Shown piece after piece: positions 34,273-41,838 of a DNA stretch of 55,450 nt. Location: contig JAJTGQ010000028.1 of the NCBI GenBank assembly GCA_021299455.1, forward strand, positions 1 to 55,450. The letters are read 5' to 3'. Positions within the stretch are counted from its first letter, which is position 1, and every line of letters starts with the position of its first letter. This DNA is from Flammeovirgaceae bacterium (lineage in GTDB: Bacteria; Bacteroidota; Bacteroidia; Cytophagales; Cyclobacteriaceae). The notes under the pieces are model-generated. The model searched no databases, had not been told where the DNA came from, and saw nothing but the letters and a program-made list of their open reading frames with translations. Both the position numbers and the translations under genes were made by a program.

Positions 34273-35877
34273 TTAGCTTATCTTTATCATATCCGCCCCC
34301 TTCTCTGCAATCATAATTGTCGGTGCATTGGTATTCCCACTGCTAATTGTCGGCATGATCGAGGCATCAATAACTCTGAGATTGTAAACTCCTTTTACTC
34401 TAAGTTGAGGATCAACTACTGCCATTTCATCAACACCCATTTTGCACGTACCCACCGGATGATAGATGCACTCAGCCGATTCGCGAATGTGCGCCAACCA
34501 TGCCTCGTCCGAATCACGTTGTCTGGGTAAATGGGTTTTGATGCGGATAGAGGCAAATGCATCTGCTTCTAAAACCTCCAATGCCTTTCTGCCTCCGGCC
34601 ACTTGTATCTTCTTATCTTCTTCTTCGCCTAGATAATTGGGATCTATGATTGGTGCAGCCGAAAAATCGGAAGATTGCAAGCCCACATACCCGCGACTTT
34701 CCGGTCTAACTTGTGCCGGAAAAATGGAATAACCATCAGCAGAAGGAAATGAACTCATGTCGTACATATTGGCAATTTTATCTGTACCAGCATTGGTAGG
34801 AGTAAATTGAAATTGTATGTCTGGGCGGATTTTTTCAGATGAGGACTTGACAAACGCAACTGCTTCTAATGGACCAATTGACATCGGGCCACTCTTTGTA
34901 AAAAGAAACTCTACCAAGGCTACTGCCTGACGATACCAAGGCAAATAATAATTATTCGACTTGATAGTGGTTAAACTGCTAACAGGATAAAAAATGTGAT
35001 CGTGAAGATTTTTCCCTACACCCGGCAACTCCTTTTTTAACTCTATCCCATGTCTTTTTAATTCGCTCTTTTCACCAATGCCCGAAAGCATCAGCAACTT
35101 GGGAGACTCAAAAGCACCCGCACTTACAATCACTTCTTTGCGCGCCCGTGCGATCAACGTATTGCTTCTGCTTGTCATAAATTCAATGCCCGTTGCTCGA
35201 TCGCCCTCCACTACAATCCTTTTGCAAAGCGCACCTGTCATCACCGTAAGGTTTTTACGTTTCAATGCAGGCACCAGAAACGCTTTTGCTGCGCTAAACC
35301 GTTTGCTGTCCTTCATCGTGTATTGAAACCATCCGGCTCCTTCCTGAAGTTCACCATTCACATCGTTGTTCAGGCGTATTCCTTTTTCATTGCATGCGTT
35401 GATAAAGGCCTCACCCATTTGAGTGTGATACCAATACGCCTGAGTTACGTTAAGCAAACCGTGCTTGGCGTGAAACTCATTTTCGAACTGCTCATTGTGT
35501 TCTGATTTTCTAAAGTATGGCAACACGTCTTCGTATCCCCACCCTTCATTGCCTAAGCTTTTCCAGTGATCATAATCTTCTCGCTGCCCACGAATGTAGG
35601 CCATGGCATTGGTGGAGCTGGAACCCCCGAGTACTTTACCTCTTGGGTGATAGATTTTACGGTTATCTAAATGCTTCTGCGGCTCCGTCCAGTAGCAATT
35701 CCAATCCACGTTGCTGTGATGAAGTTTTAGATAGGCCTGTGGGATGTGGATTTCAGGTTTGGTGTCTTTGCCTCCGGCTTCGATAAGTAGCACCGTTTTG
35801 GAAGGATCTTCTGAGAGGCGATTGGCCAACACACATCCGGCAGAGCCGGCACCAATGATAATATAGTCGTAGGTCAT
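34273..35877 (-). CDS. GMC-family FAD oxidoreductase (choline dehydrogenase-like)
   Basis: 534 residues. The Rossmann FAD motif IIGAGSAGCVLANRLSEDPSKTVLLIEAGG lies at the N-terminus; PRGKVLGGSSSTNAMAYIRG and SAGAFESPKLLMLSGIG are the two GMC signatures; near the C-terminus HPVGTCKMG provides the catalytic His and SGNTNAPTIMIAEK completes the FAD site. The closest characterised type is choline dehydrogenase, but alcohol or polyethylene-glycol dehydrogenases share it, so the substrate is open. It heads a minus-strand run through coaX; a palindromic repeat lies upstream. Confidence 0.9.
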   Translation of the reverse strand: MTYDYIIIGAGSAGCVLANRLSEDPSKTVLLIEAGGKDTKPEIHIPQAYLKLHHSNVDWNCYWTEPQKHLDNRKIYHPRGKVLGGSSSTNAMAYIRGQREDYDHWKSLGNEGWGYEDVLPYFRKSEHNEQFENEFHAKHGLLNVTQAYWYHTQMGEAFINACNEKGIRLNNDVNGELQEGAGWFQYTMKDSKRFSAAKAFLVPALKRKNLTVMTGALCKRIVVEGDRATGIEFMTSRSNTLIARARKEVIVSAGAFESPKLLMLSGIGEKSELKRHGIELKKELPGVGKNLHDHIFYPVSSLTTIKSNNYYLPWYRQAVALVEFLFTKSGPMSIGPLEAVAFVKSSSEKIRPDIQFQFTPTNAGTDKIANMYDMSSFPSADGYSIFPAQVRPESRGYVGLQSSDFSAAPIIDPNYLGEEEDKKIQVAGGRKALEVLEADAFASIRIKTHLPRQRDSDEAWLAHIRESAECIYHPVGTCKMGVDEMAVVDPQLRVKGVYNLRVIDASIMPTISSGNTNAPTIMIAEKGADMIKIS

Positions 35878-35881
35878 AAAC

Positions 35882-35968
35882 TGATTTGTTGATTCGGCAA
35901 TTCGTTGATTGACGCTGTAAGGTCAACATGTCGCCTCAAATTTGCAAATTAACGAATCACCGAATTGA
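35882..35968. repeat. Palindrome upstream of the GMC gene
   Basis: Left arm TTGATTCGGCAATTCGTTGATT (about 35890-35913) is inverted at the right as AATTAACGAATCACCGAATTGA (about 35945-35966). The same words recur in the palindrome around 36448-36540, so both flank the gene 35970-36443. Confidence 0.5.
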
Positions 35969-35969
35969 T

Positions 35970-36443
35970 TCAAGAAATGGCCGCAATGGCTCTGGCATAG
36001 TCACTTTGCAAATCTTCCGGCAATTTGGATACGATCGCATTAATCTTATTTAATTGCCCCTGATAAAGATTAAAAAGTGTGGCGCTGGTAGCCAATGGGA
36101 TTTTGGCAGCTTTTACTTTCTCGCAAAAATAGATTCGCAATTCTACATCTGTTTCGTCATGGGTAGAATACTTGATGTGCCGATTCGTACACCGAAGTAT
36201 CTTCCGCAACATCTTTTTTACGATGTACAAATTGCGATCCTTCAGTTCTTCAAATTGGAGGTCGATATCTTCTTTGATTTGCCGAATGTAGCTGGGCTCA
36301 TTTTGCGATTCAAAGAGCAAGTAGCCCAACAACTCTTTATTTTCCTTTTTATATTTAGCTAGCCGCAGGCAGAGCGCTTGTAGCCAATCTGCATCTGCTT
36401 GTTGCAGTTCTTTCTTGATTTCAGCAAGGGTGGCGAAGATCAT
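35970..36443 (-). CDS. Conserved helical hypothetical protein
   Basis: 157 residues, no signal peptide, almost entirely helical by pattern (charged and leucine-rich): IKKELQQADADWLQALCLRLAKYKKENKELLGYLLF and LYIVKKMLRKILRCTNRHIKYS. The stretch resembles conserved Bacteroidota hypotheticals, but no function is known. It is flanked on both sides by palindromic repeats of the same word family. The downstream GMC gene lies in the same direction after an 92-bp gap. Confidence 0.6.
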   Translation of the reverse strand: MIFATLAEIKKELQQADADWLQALCLRLAKYKKENKELLGYLLFESQNEPSYIRQIKEDIDLQFEELKDRNLYIVKKMLRKILRCTNRHIKYSTHDETDVELRIYFCEKVKAAKIPLATSATLFNLYQGQLNKINAIVSKLPEDLQSDYARAIAAIS

Positions 36444-36447
36444 AATT

Positions 36448-36540
36448 CGATTTGATTTTTTAATTGGATCATTCGGTCATTTGTCAATGTCAGCTCTATG
36501 AAACTAGATTTATCGAATCAACGAATTAACGAATCAAGTC
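36448..36540. repeat. Palindrome upstream of the hypothetical gene
   Basis: TTGATTTTTTAATTGGATCATTCG (partly, 36453-36476) is an imperfect inverse of the run ATCGAATCAACGAATTAACG (36513-36532). The right arm overlaps the last codons of the RNA methyltransferase gene (stop at 36518). Part of the same palindrome family. Confidence 0.45.
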
Positions 36541-37057
36541 TTTTAGAGAACTCCCACGCCACTATCCCAACACAAACAGATATATTCAGCGAGTGTTTTG
36601 TCCCACTTTGGGGAATCTCTAATGCTACATCGCCCAGTTCGATGGCTTCATCGCTTACCCCATTGACTTCGTTTCCGAACACTAAGCAATACTTTTTTCC
36701 TTGTTCAATTGCAAAAGATTGAAGAGGCGAGCTTTCGGTGGTTTGTTCAATCAACACGATGAGATGGCCTGATGCCTTTAACTGTTGGATTGCAGCATGG
36801 GTGCTCTCTGAATACTCCCAAGAGACAGACTCGGTGGCGCCCAAAGCCGTTTTATGAATTTCACGGTGAGGTGGAGTGCCTGTAATTCCTGTCAACACTA
36901 TCCTTTCAATTCGAAAGGCATCTGCTGTGCGAAAAGCCGAGCCAACGTTGTGTAGGCTTCGAACGTTGTCCAAGAGAATGCAAACTGGAATTTTGTTGGT
37001 TTCTTTAAATTGATCTACAGAAATGCGGCCTAGCTCTTCGAGCTTGAGTCTTTTCAT
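36518..37057 (-). CDS. SpoU/TrmH-family RNA 2'-O-methyltransferase
   Basis: 179 residues, SPOUT-type knot methyltransferase. Motif 1 is VCILLDNVRSLHNVGSAFRTADAF (N and R conserved), motif 2 LVFGNEVNGVSDEAIE and motif 3 EIPQSGTKHSLNISVCVGIVAWEF. The short length fits stand-alone SpoU enzymes acting on tRNA or rRNA; the target nucleotide cannot be read from sequence. Its 3' end lies in a palindromic repeat arm. It is 16 bp downstream of the S9 peptidase gene (same direction). Confidence 0.9.
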   Translation of the reverse strand: MKRLKLEELGRISVDQFKETNKIPVCILLDNVRSLHNVGSAFRTADAFRIERIVLTGITGTPPHREIHKTALGATESVSWEYSESTHAAIQQLKASGHLIVLIEQTTESSPLQSFAIEQGKKYCLVFGNEVNGVSDEAIELGDVALEIPQSGTKHSLNISVCVGIVAWEFSKRLDSLIR

Positions 37058-37073
37058 ATTTTTAAAGATACTA

Positions 37074-39911
37074 CTAATACCCCTTTATCGCACCTTTATT
37101 AACTGCGGGAATCCCTTCCTTCATCCAAACTGGCATAGGTGCATTCTTTAGGTAATAGTCAAAAAACTGCATCATGCGAATGGCGAAGTCGGTGCGGTCT
37201 TGCCGTTGTGTAAGGCCATGGCCCTGACCATTGTAGTTTAGCATCCACACAGGTTTGTTCAGCCTGCGCATGGCCATATAGTATTCGATCCCTTGATACC
37301 ATGGCACAGCACCATCCGCATCGTTATGCATCATCATCAATGGAGTTTGAATTTTATCGGCAAATAAAATGGGCGAGTTCTCTAAATACAGTAGAGGTTT
37401 CTCCCAAAGCGAAGCTCCCAAACGCGTTTGTGATTTTTCGTATTGAAACATCCGACTCAAACCGCTCTCCCAACGCACACCACCATATGCGCTAATCATG
37501 TTCACTACGGGCGCACCCGCTTCGGCAGCGGCAAATAAATTAGTGCGCGTGATTAGATAAGCAGCCTGATAACCACCCCAACTGTGTCCTTGCACACCAA
37601 TATGTTTTTCATCAACAAATCCTTTGCTAATCAAAGATGTAACACCCGGCAACACGCAGTTGTGCGCACTCTCTCCCGGATAGCCGATTTTGTAAACGAT
37701 GTCTGGTACGAAAACCAAATAGCCATTGCTGGCATATAAAGAGAAGTTAATAAACGACCGAATAGGCGCTGGTGCATAGTGCTGATGAATATCGTCTGCA
37801 TACTTCTCGTAGAAATAAACCATCATCGGGTACTTCTTTTTTGGATCAAAGCCTTCCGGTTTGTAGAGCAGACCTTCCAGCGGTATGTTATCGAGCGATG
37901 TCCAGGAAACTCTTTCTACAGAGCCCCAGAAATAATTTCTCATTTGTGGATTGGCATCACTAATTTTCTTTGGCGTTGCGAATGAGAAATCGGTGGTCCA
38001 CACATCGGGATATTCGCGGAAGCTTTCCCGAGTGAACAAAAGCTGATTAGCATTTTTTGCTTTTGAAGTAAATGAATAGCGATGGTCGCTCGTCATCAAC
38101 TTGGTCAGTTGATTGGTTTTTAAATTGAATTTGTAGTAGCCCGCAGCCTTGGTCGTTTCATTAAATGCACTCAACAGAAGCTCCTTGTCGGGGTCGATAA
38201 ATCGTTCTTCATTATCAAGACGAACATAACGGAATCGAATCTTTTCAGTGCGACCAATCTTTGTAATATTGACAGGCGCTTCGTTTCCTTTTGGATTGAG
38301 CGACCAAATATCGTAGCGGTCGTAAATCAATAGGCGTGCATCGTCTTTTGTCCAACCAGCCAAACCATATGAGTTTGGAAAGTCCGGGTGATCATCTTCT
38401 TCATCGCCTGCGCGAATGCCTTTTGAAACCCGGTTGGTTTTTTCTGTCGCGATGTGATAGGCAAACCAAGTTGTATCAGGCAGACTATACCAATACACGT
38501 ACTCTGCCAATGGAGAGAGATTGGCGTTTCCTTTTACTTTTTCTTGCACCAATTTTCGGGTGTTGGTGGCTAGGTCAAACACATATACGTCTGAAAAATT
38601 CTGAGTGTCCCAGGTAATCATCTTTCGGTGCTTTACGTCACTTTCCCCCAGCAGAATTTTTGAATTGCCTTCGTTGCCGATTGTAATCGTGGGAACATCT
38701 TTGTTGCCTATCTGCCTAATGGTGTTTGTTGCCAAATCATAGGCTACCAAATAGCTGCGTTTCCTTTCCGTATCTACATTTTTGTTCTGTTGTGGATAAA
38801 TATAATCGTCATTGCCTCGCCACACTTCTACCACGGCCATTTCTTCTGGGAGCAGTGTGGTATCGGAAACGGCCGGAGTTGGTGCTGAACCAAAAAACAA
38901 CTTGCCCCCGTCTTTGCTGAACAGTGGTGTATAGTTTTCACTCACCAACCAATTGGTCGGTAATGCCAACGAATTTTCAGCATCGATCAGCTTGGCAGAA
39001 GACTCGCCTTGCTTCCACGCATGCAATTGAAAGTGACGCACCAGTGCTTTTGTTGTATCGGTGTCCACTAAGAAGGCCGCTTGTTTTCCGTCTTCGCTGA
39101 TCGAAAGACCTTTGTATTTGAATTTAGATTTGCCTAGATGCAATGCGGCAAGATTGCCATTGGTCAAGTCATACCAATACACACCCGCTTTCATGGTCGA
39201 ATCGTTTCCCGTGGAGGAAAACAACAAGCCTTGACCAAGTTTTGCAAAAGAATAGTCTTTCACATAACCGAAAGTTTTCTCTTTGCCATCTGCCAATGAG
39301 CGCAATACGAGGGTATAGCCGTTGTCATCGGAGTTGCCTTTTTTCTTTTTAGTAGACTTTTTCTCTTCTTTCTTTTCTTCAGGCTTTACCTCGGTCTTGG
39401 ATTTATCATCCGCCTTAGGCTTCACTTCTTTTTTGGCTTCTAACTGATAGGCCACCCATCCTCCTGCTTTTTCCGGTATTTTAAATGATTTCACCTCGGC
39501 TACTCTTTCAGTTTTTCTTGTGGTTATTGAATAAATGCCTAATGAATCTTTTGGTAAATCTTCTTTTTTCTTTTTCTGCCTGCGCAATTCTCTCACTACT
39601 TTCTGCTGCGGCTTGATTTTGAAAACGACTTGCTTGCTATCAAACGTCAGCCCGATTTCGGCTGCTCGCTTCACCGAATCTTGTACATTTGTTTTGAGAT
39701 GATAGAATATCGCTTTGCCATCTCCATCTTGTGGGTTGATAGCCATAACGGCCACTGTACCATCTGGTGTTAGTGATTTAAATGGTATTTCTTTCCAGTT
39801 GTCATATACCGAGTGGCTAAGTGGCTTTTTAACAACTGGCACGGATGTATTTTTTTTCTGGGCATAGGCCGAAAAAGAAATCAGTAAAAGCACAACGAAT
39901 AAGTAGCGCAT
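37074..39911 (-). CDS. Secreted S9 prolyl-oligopeptidase family peptidase
   Basis: 945 residues with signal peptide (RYLFVVLLLISFSAYAQ). A beta-propeller region fills most of the chain up to about 690, with Lys/Glu-rich low-complexity insertions at about 160-200. The alpha/beta-hydrolase domain at the C-terminus has the triad S777 (QGHSWGG), D866 (MHNDADGAVPW) and H898 (GQGHGLTQ). Proteins with this layout are secreted aminopeptidases or dipeptidyl-peptidases. It lies 16 bp before the SpoU methyltransferase in the same direction. Confidence 0.9.
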   Translation of the reverse strand: MRYLFVVLLLISFSAYAQKKNTSVPVVKKPLSHSVYDNWKEIPFKSLTPDGTVAVMAINPQDGDGKAIFYHLKTNVQDSVKRAAEIGLTFDSKQVVFKIKPQQKVVRELRRQKKKKEDLPKDSLGIYSITTRKTERVAEVKSFKIPEKAGGWVAYQLEAKKEVKPKADDKSKTEVKPEEKKEEKKSTKKKKGNSDDNGYTLVLRSLADGKEKTFGYVKDYSFAKLGQGLLFSSTGNDSTMKAGVYWYDLTNGNLAALHLGKSKFKYKGLSISEDGKQAAFLVDTDTTKALVRHFQLHAWKQGESSAKLIDAENSLALPTNWLVSENYTPLFSKDGGKLFFGSAPTPAVSDTTLLPEEMAVVEVWRGNDDYIYPQQNKNVDTERKRSYLVAYDLATNTIRQIGNKDVPTITIGNEGNSKILLGESDVKHRKMITWDTQNFSDVYVFDLATNTRKLVQEKVKGNANLSPLAEYVYWYSLPDTTWFAYHIATEKTNRVSKGIRAGDEEDDHPDFPNSYGLAGWTKDDARLLIYDRYDIWSLNPKGNEAPVNITKIGRTEKIRFRYVRLDNEERFIDPDKELLLSAFNETTKAAGYYKFNLKTNQLTKLMTSDHRYSFTSKAKNANQLLFTRESFREYPDVWTTDFSFATPKKISDANPQMRNYFWGSVERVSWTSLDNIPLEGLLYKPEGFDPKKKYPMMVYFYEKYADDIHQHYAPAPIRSFINFSLYASNGYLVFVPDIVYKIGYPGESAHNCVLPGVTSLISKGFVDEKHIGVQGHSWGGYQAAYLITRTNLFAAAEAGAPVVNMISAYGGVRWESGLSRMFQYEKSQTRLGASLWEKPLLYLENSPILFADKIQTPLMMMHNDADGAVPWYQGIEYYMAMRRLNKPVWMLNYNGQGHGLTQRQDRTDFAIRMMQFFDYYLKNAPMPVWMKEGIPAVNKGAIKGY

Positions 39912-40010
39912 AGTGATGAGGTTTGCGCTAAAGTTGTTTCAATTTCTGCTCGAAAACAATGGTCTGGCTTTGAGATATTCTATATTCGTTTTGGACGGTC
40001 GAGAAATAGT

Positions 40011-40613
40011 TTATTCAGGTCTCTCCATCTCATCAATTAGCGCTTTCAATTCAATAAGGCACTTCCCGTAGGATACTTTATACATCCATCTGGTTAGATA
40101 AAAACCGATTGGGGTAAGAACGATGCTGGTTATGATCATTATTAGGATCACCTCCTTGACCTCCAACATTTTCTCAACATTTCCGCTGCCGGCCGATCCG
40201 CCCATTAAAAAACCAGAAGCTGCAGCCAATGGATATATGAAGAGAGCCACCCTTTCTTGAAAACGAATGTTATCTGTAATAAATCGATAGGTGTGTTCTA
40301 GTGCCTGCTTTAAACTTTGATCGATCGGCAATACCACGTTGACTTTTCGATACATCGAAAAATTTGCTGCGAAAAAGAAAATGTAACTCACGATCATGAA
40401 TACCAATCCGGCCTTGACGATTGTCTCATCAAACAAAAAGAAAAGAACCACAAATCCTATCAAGAATGCGAGCGAAAAACCTGTTGTCCATAAATAGGCG
40501 TTTTTCAACTTTTGTACCGGGTGCTTAGATTTCTTTTGAATATGCACGGCTCCCAACACAGGTTTGCTGAGTTTGTCTGAATCTAATTTTTTCCAAAGCT
40601 CCCCTAATTCCAT
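40011..40613 (-). CDS. Membrane protein paired with an ECF sigma factor
   Basis: 200 residues: a cytoplasmic N-terminus (about 40 residues with KKLDSDKLSKPV and basic KKSKHPVQKLK) followed by four hydrophobic segments (FSLAFLIGFVVLFFLF, AGLVFMIVSYIFFFAA, FIYPLAAASGFLMGG, VILIMIITSIVLTPIGFYL). It starts 1 bp after the sigma factor stop. The position suggests an anti-sigma or membrane sensor, but no zinc-binding anti-sigma motif (HxxxCxxC) is seen, so the role is inferred. Confidence 0.6.
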   Translation of the reverse strand: MELGELWKKLDSDKLSKPVLGAVHIQKKSKHPVQKLKNAYLWTTGFSLAFLIGFVVLFFLFDETIVKAGLVFMIVSYIFFFAANFSMYRKVNVVLPIDQSLKQALEHTYRFITDNIRFQERVALFIYPLAAASGFLMGGSAGSGNVEKMLEVKEVILIMIITSIVLTPIGFYLTRWMYKVSYGKCLIELKALIDEMERPE

Positions 40614-40614
40614 A

Positions 40615-41094
40615 CTATAAGGCTTTCAATTTTTTGGTTAAGGTTTCTTTAATGCGATGCAGCTTCACGGCTGTATTATTTTTCGTGAGCCCTGATATCT
40701 CGGCAATCTCCTCATTCTCGTACCCATCCAAATGCAACGTGACAATCATCCGGTCAATTTCATTTAGTTCTCTGATGGCGATGTACAATGCCTCGGTTTC
40801 TTCGCTTGGAATCTTGTCTCCTGAACTCACTTTCAACAACGACAAATCTTCGTGTGGCACCACCAACTGTGGCCTTCGCTTAAATGTTAACACAGTGTTC
40901 AGCCCAACCCGATAGAGCCACGTAGAAAACTTTGATTGCCCTTTGAAATTGGGATACGATCGCCAGGCTTGAAAAAGTATTTCCTGAAATAAGTCCCGCT
41001 CATCTTCCTCATGGTTCACGTAAAGGCGTATCACCTTAAAGATGATGCCCCGGTTTTCTTCTATGAGGTTGGTAAACTCGCGTTCAGATGCCAT
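40615..41094 (-). CDS. ECF (group IV) RNA polymerase sigma factor
   Basis: 159 residues. Region 2 contains NHEEDERDLFQEILFQAWRSYPNFKGQSKFSTWLYRVGLN (residues 27-66), binding the -10 element and core polymerase; region 4 (about 110-155) has LNEIDRMIVTLHLDGYENEEIAEISGLTKNNTAVKLHRIKETL, the helix-turn-helix for the -35 element. The linker is short, so region 3 is absent, as in ECF factors. It is directly followed by a small membrane protein that may control it. The 158-bp upstream region probably holds an autoregulated promoter, but none is clear. Confidence 0.92.
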   Translation of the reverse strand: MASEREFTNLIEENRGIIFKVIRLYVNHEEDERDLFQEILFQAWRSYPNFKGQSKFSTWLYRVGLNTVLTFKRRPQLVVPHEDLSLLKVSSGDKIPSEETEALYIAIRELNEIDRMIVTLHLDGYENEEIAEISGLTKNNTAVKLHRIKETLTKKLKAL

Positions 41095-41199
41095 ACTTTC
41101 TTTTTCGCGCCTTAGCTAACATCTTCCCGTAACCAAATGTTTAATTTAACCATAAGTAGGTCCAATGGCCACAATATTACAGCGGATGAAAACAATTAT

Positions 41200-41233
41200 A
41201 AAAATAAAAGCCTCCCCGTTTTGACGGGAAGGC
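41200..41233 (-). terminator. Rho-independent terminator
   Basis: Read on the minus strand: stem GCCTTCCCGT / ACGGGGAGGC (one G-U pair), loop CAAA, then TTTTATTTTTA. It lies 20 bp after the stop of the small secreted protein at 41253. Confidence 0.85.
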
Positions 41234-41252
41234 CTGTTAATAATTAGTTTTT

Positions 41253-41654
41253 CTATTTAGCAGCTATCTGGTCGGTACCTATTGTAACCTTTAAAATGGT
41301 TCCTTTCTTCTTTGTGCTGAGCATAGCGCTCAAGACCAATTGATGTACACCATTAGCAGCATCTTGGGCAACTGTTACCGTAGCAATGCTCGATTCAAAA
41401 TTTCCTTCTTTTGGCTCATACGAAACCGTTACGCCTTGGGGCAGAGAACTCTGTAAGCCAAGTATTGCCTTTTCTTTGGAATAATATTTTGACCGTGCAA
41501 TGGAAACCGTTACTTGTTTGGATTCGCCTGGCTTAATCATCAGACTTGACTCAGAAAGATCAATGGTAAAATCTGTACGAGGTAATTCGGGTTTGGTTTG
41601 AGCCGAAACTAGCGCGAAAACAAAAAGGAGGGCGATCGTTAATGCTGTTTTCAT
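41253..41654 (-). CDS. Small secreted beta-sandwich protein
   Basis: 133 residues with signal peptide (TALTIALLFVFALVSAQ). The mature chain (DFTIDLSESSLMIKPGESKQVTVSIARSK ... GVTVSYEPKEGNFESSIATVTVAQDAANGVHQLVLSA) has the pattern of one immunoglobulin-like domain of the kind that carries extracellular repeats. No catalytic site. It is a single gene with its own strong terminator downstream and a 184-bp upstream region with no other feature seen. Confidence 0.7.
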   Translation of the reverse strand: MKTALTIALLFVFALVSAQTKPELPRTDFTIDLSESSLMIKPGESKQVTVSIARSKYYSKEKAILGLQSSLPQGVTVSYEPKEGNFESSIATVTVAQDAANGVHQLVLSAMLSTKKKGTILKVTIGTDQIAAK

Positions 41655-41838
41655 AAAATTGTTGTTTAGTTTTTTTTATAAAAGACGCAGATTGGCTTTG
41701 CTTCAGCCACTCATTATTGCCATTTGGGGCAAACAGGAAAGAGTTTGAAGCAAATGAACGAATGGAGGGGCGAATAGAGTAGTGTTGTGGTGGATGGATA
41801 GATGTTCGAAGAGGCTCAATTCGTTTTTATCAGTCGTT

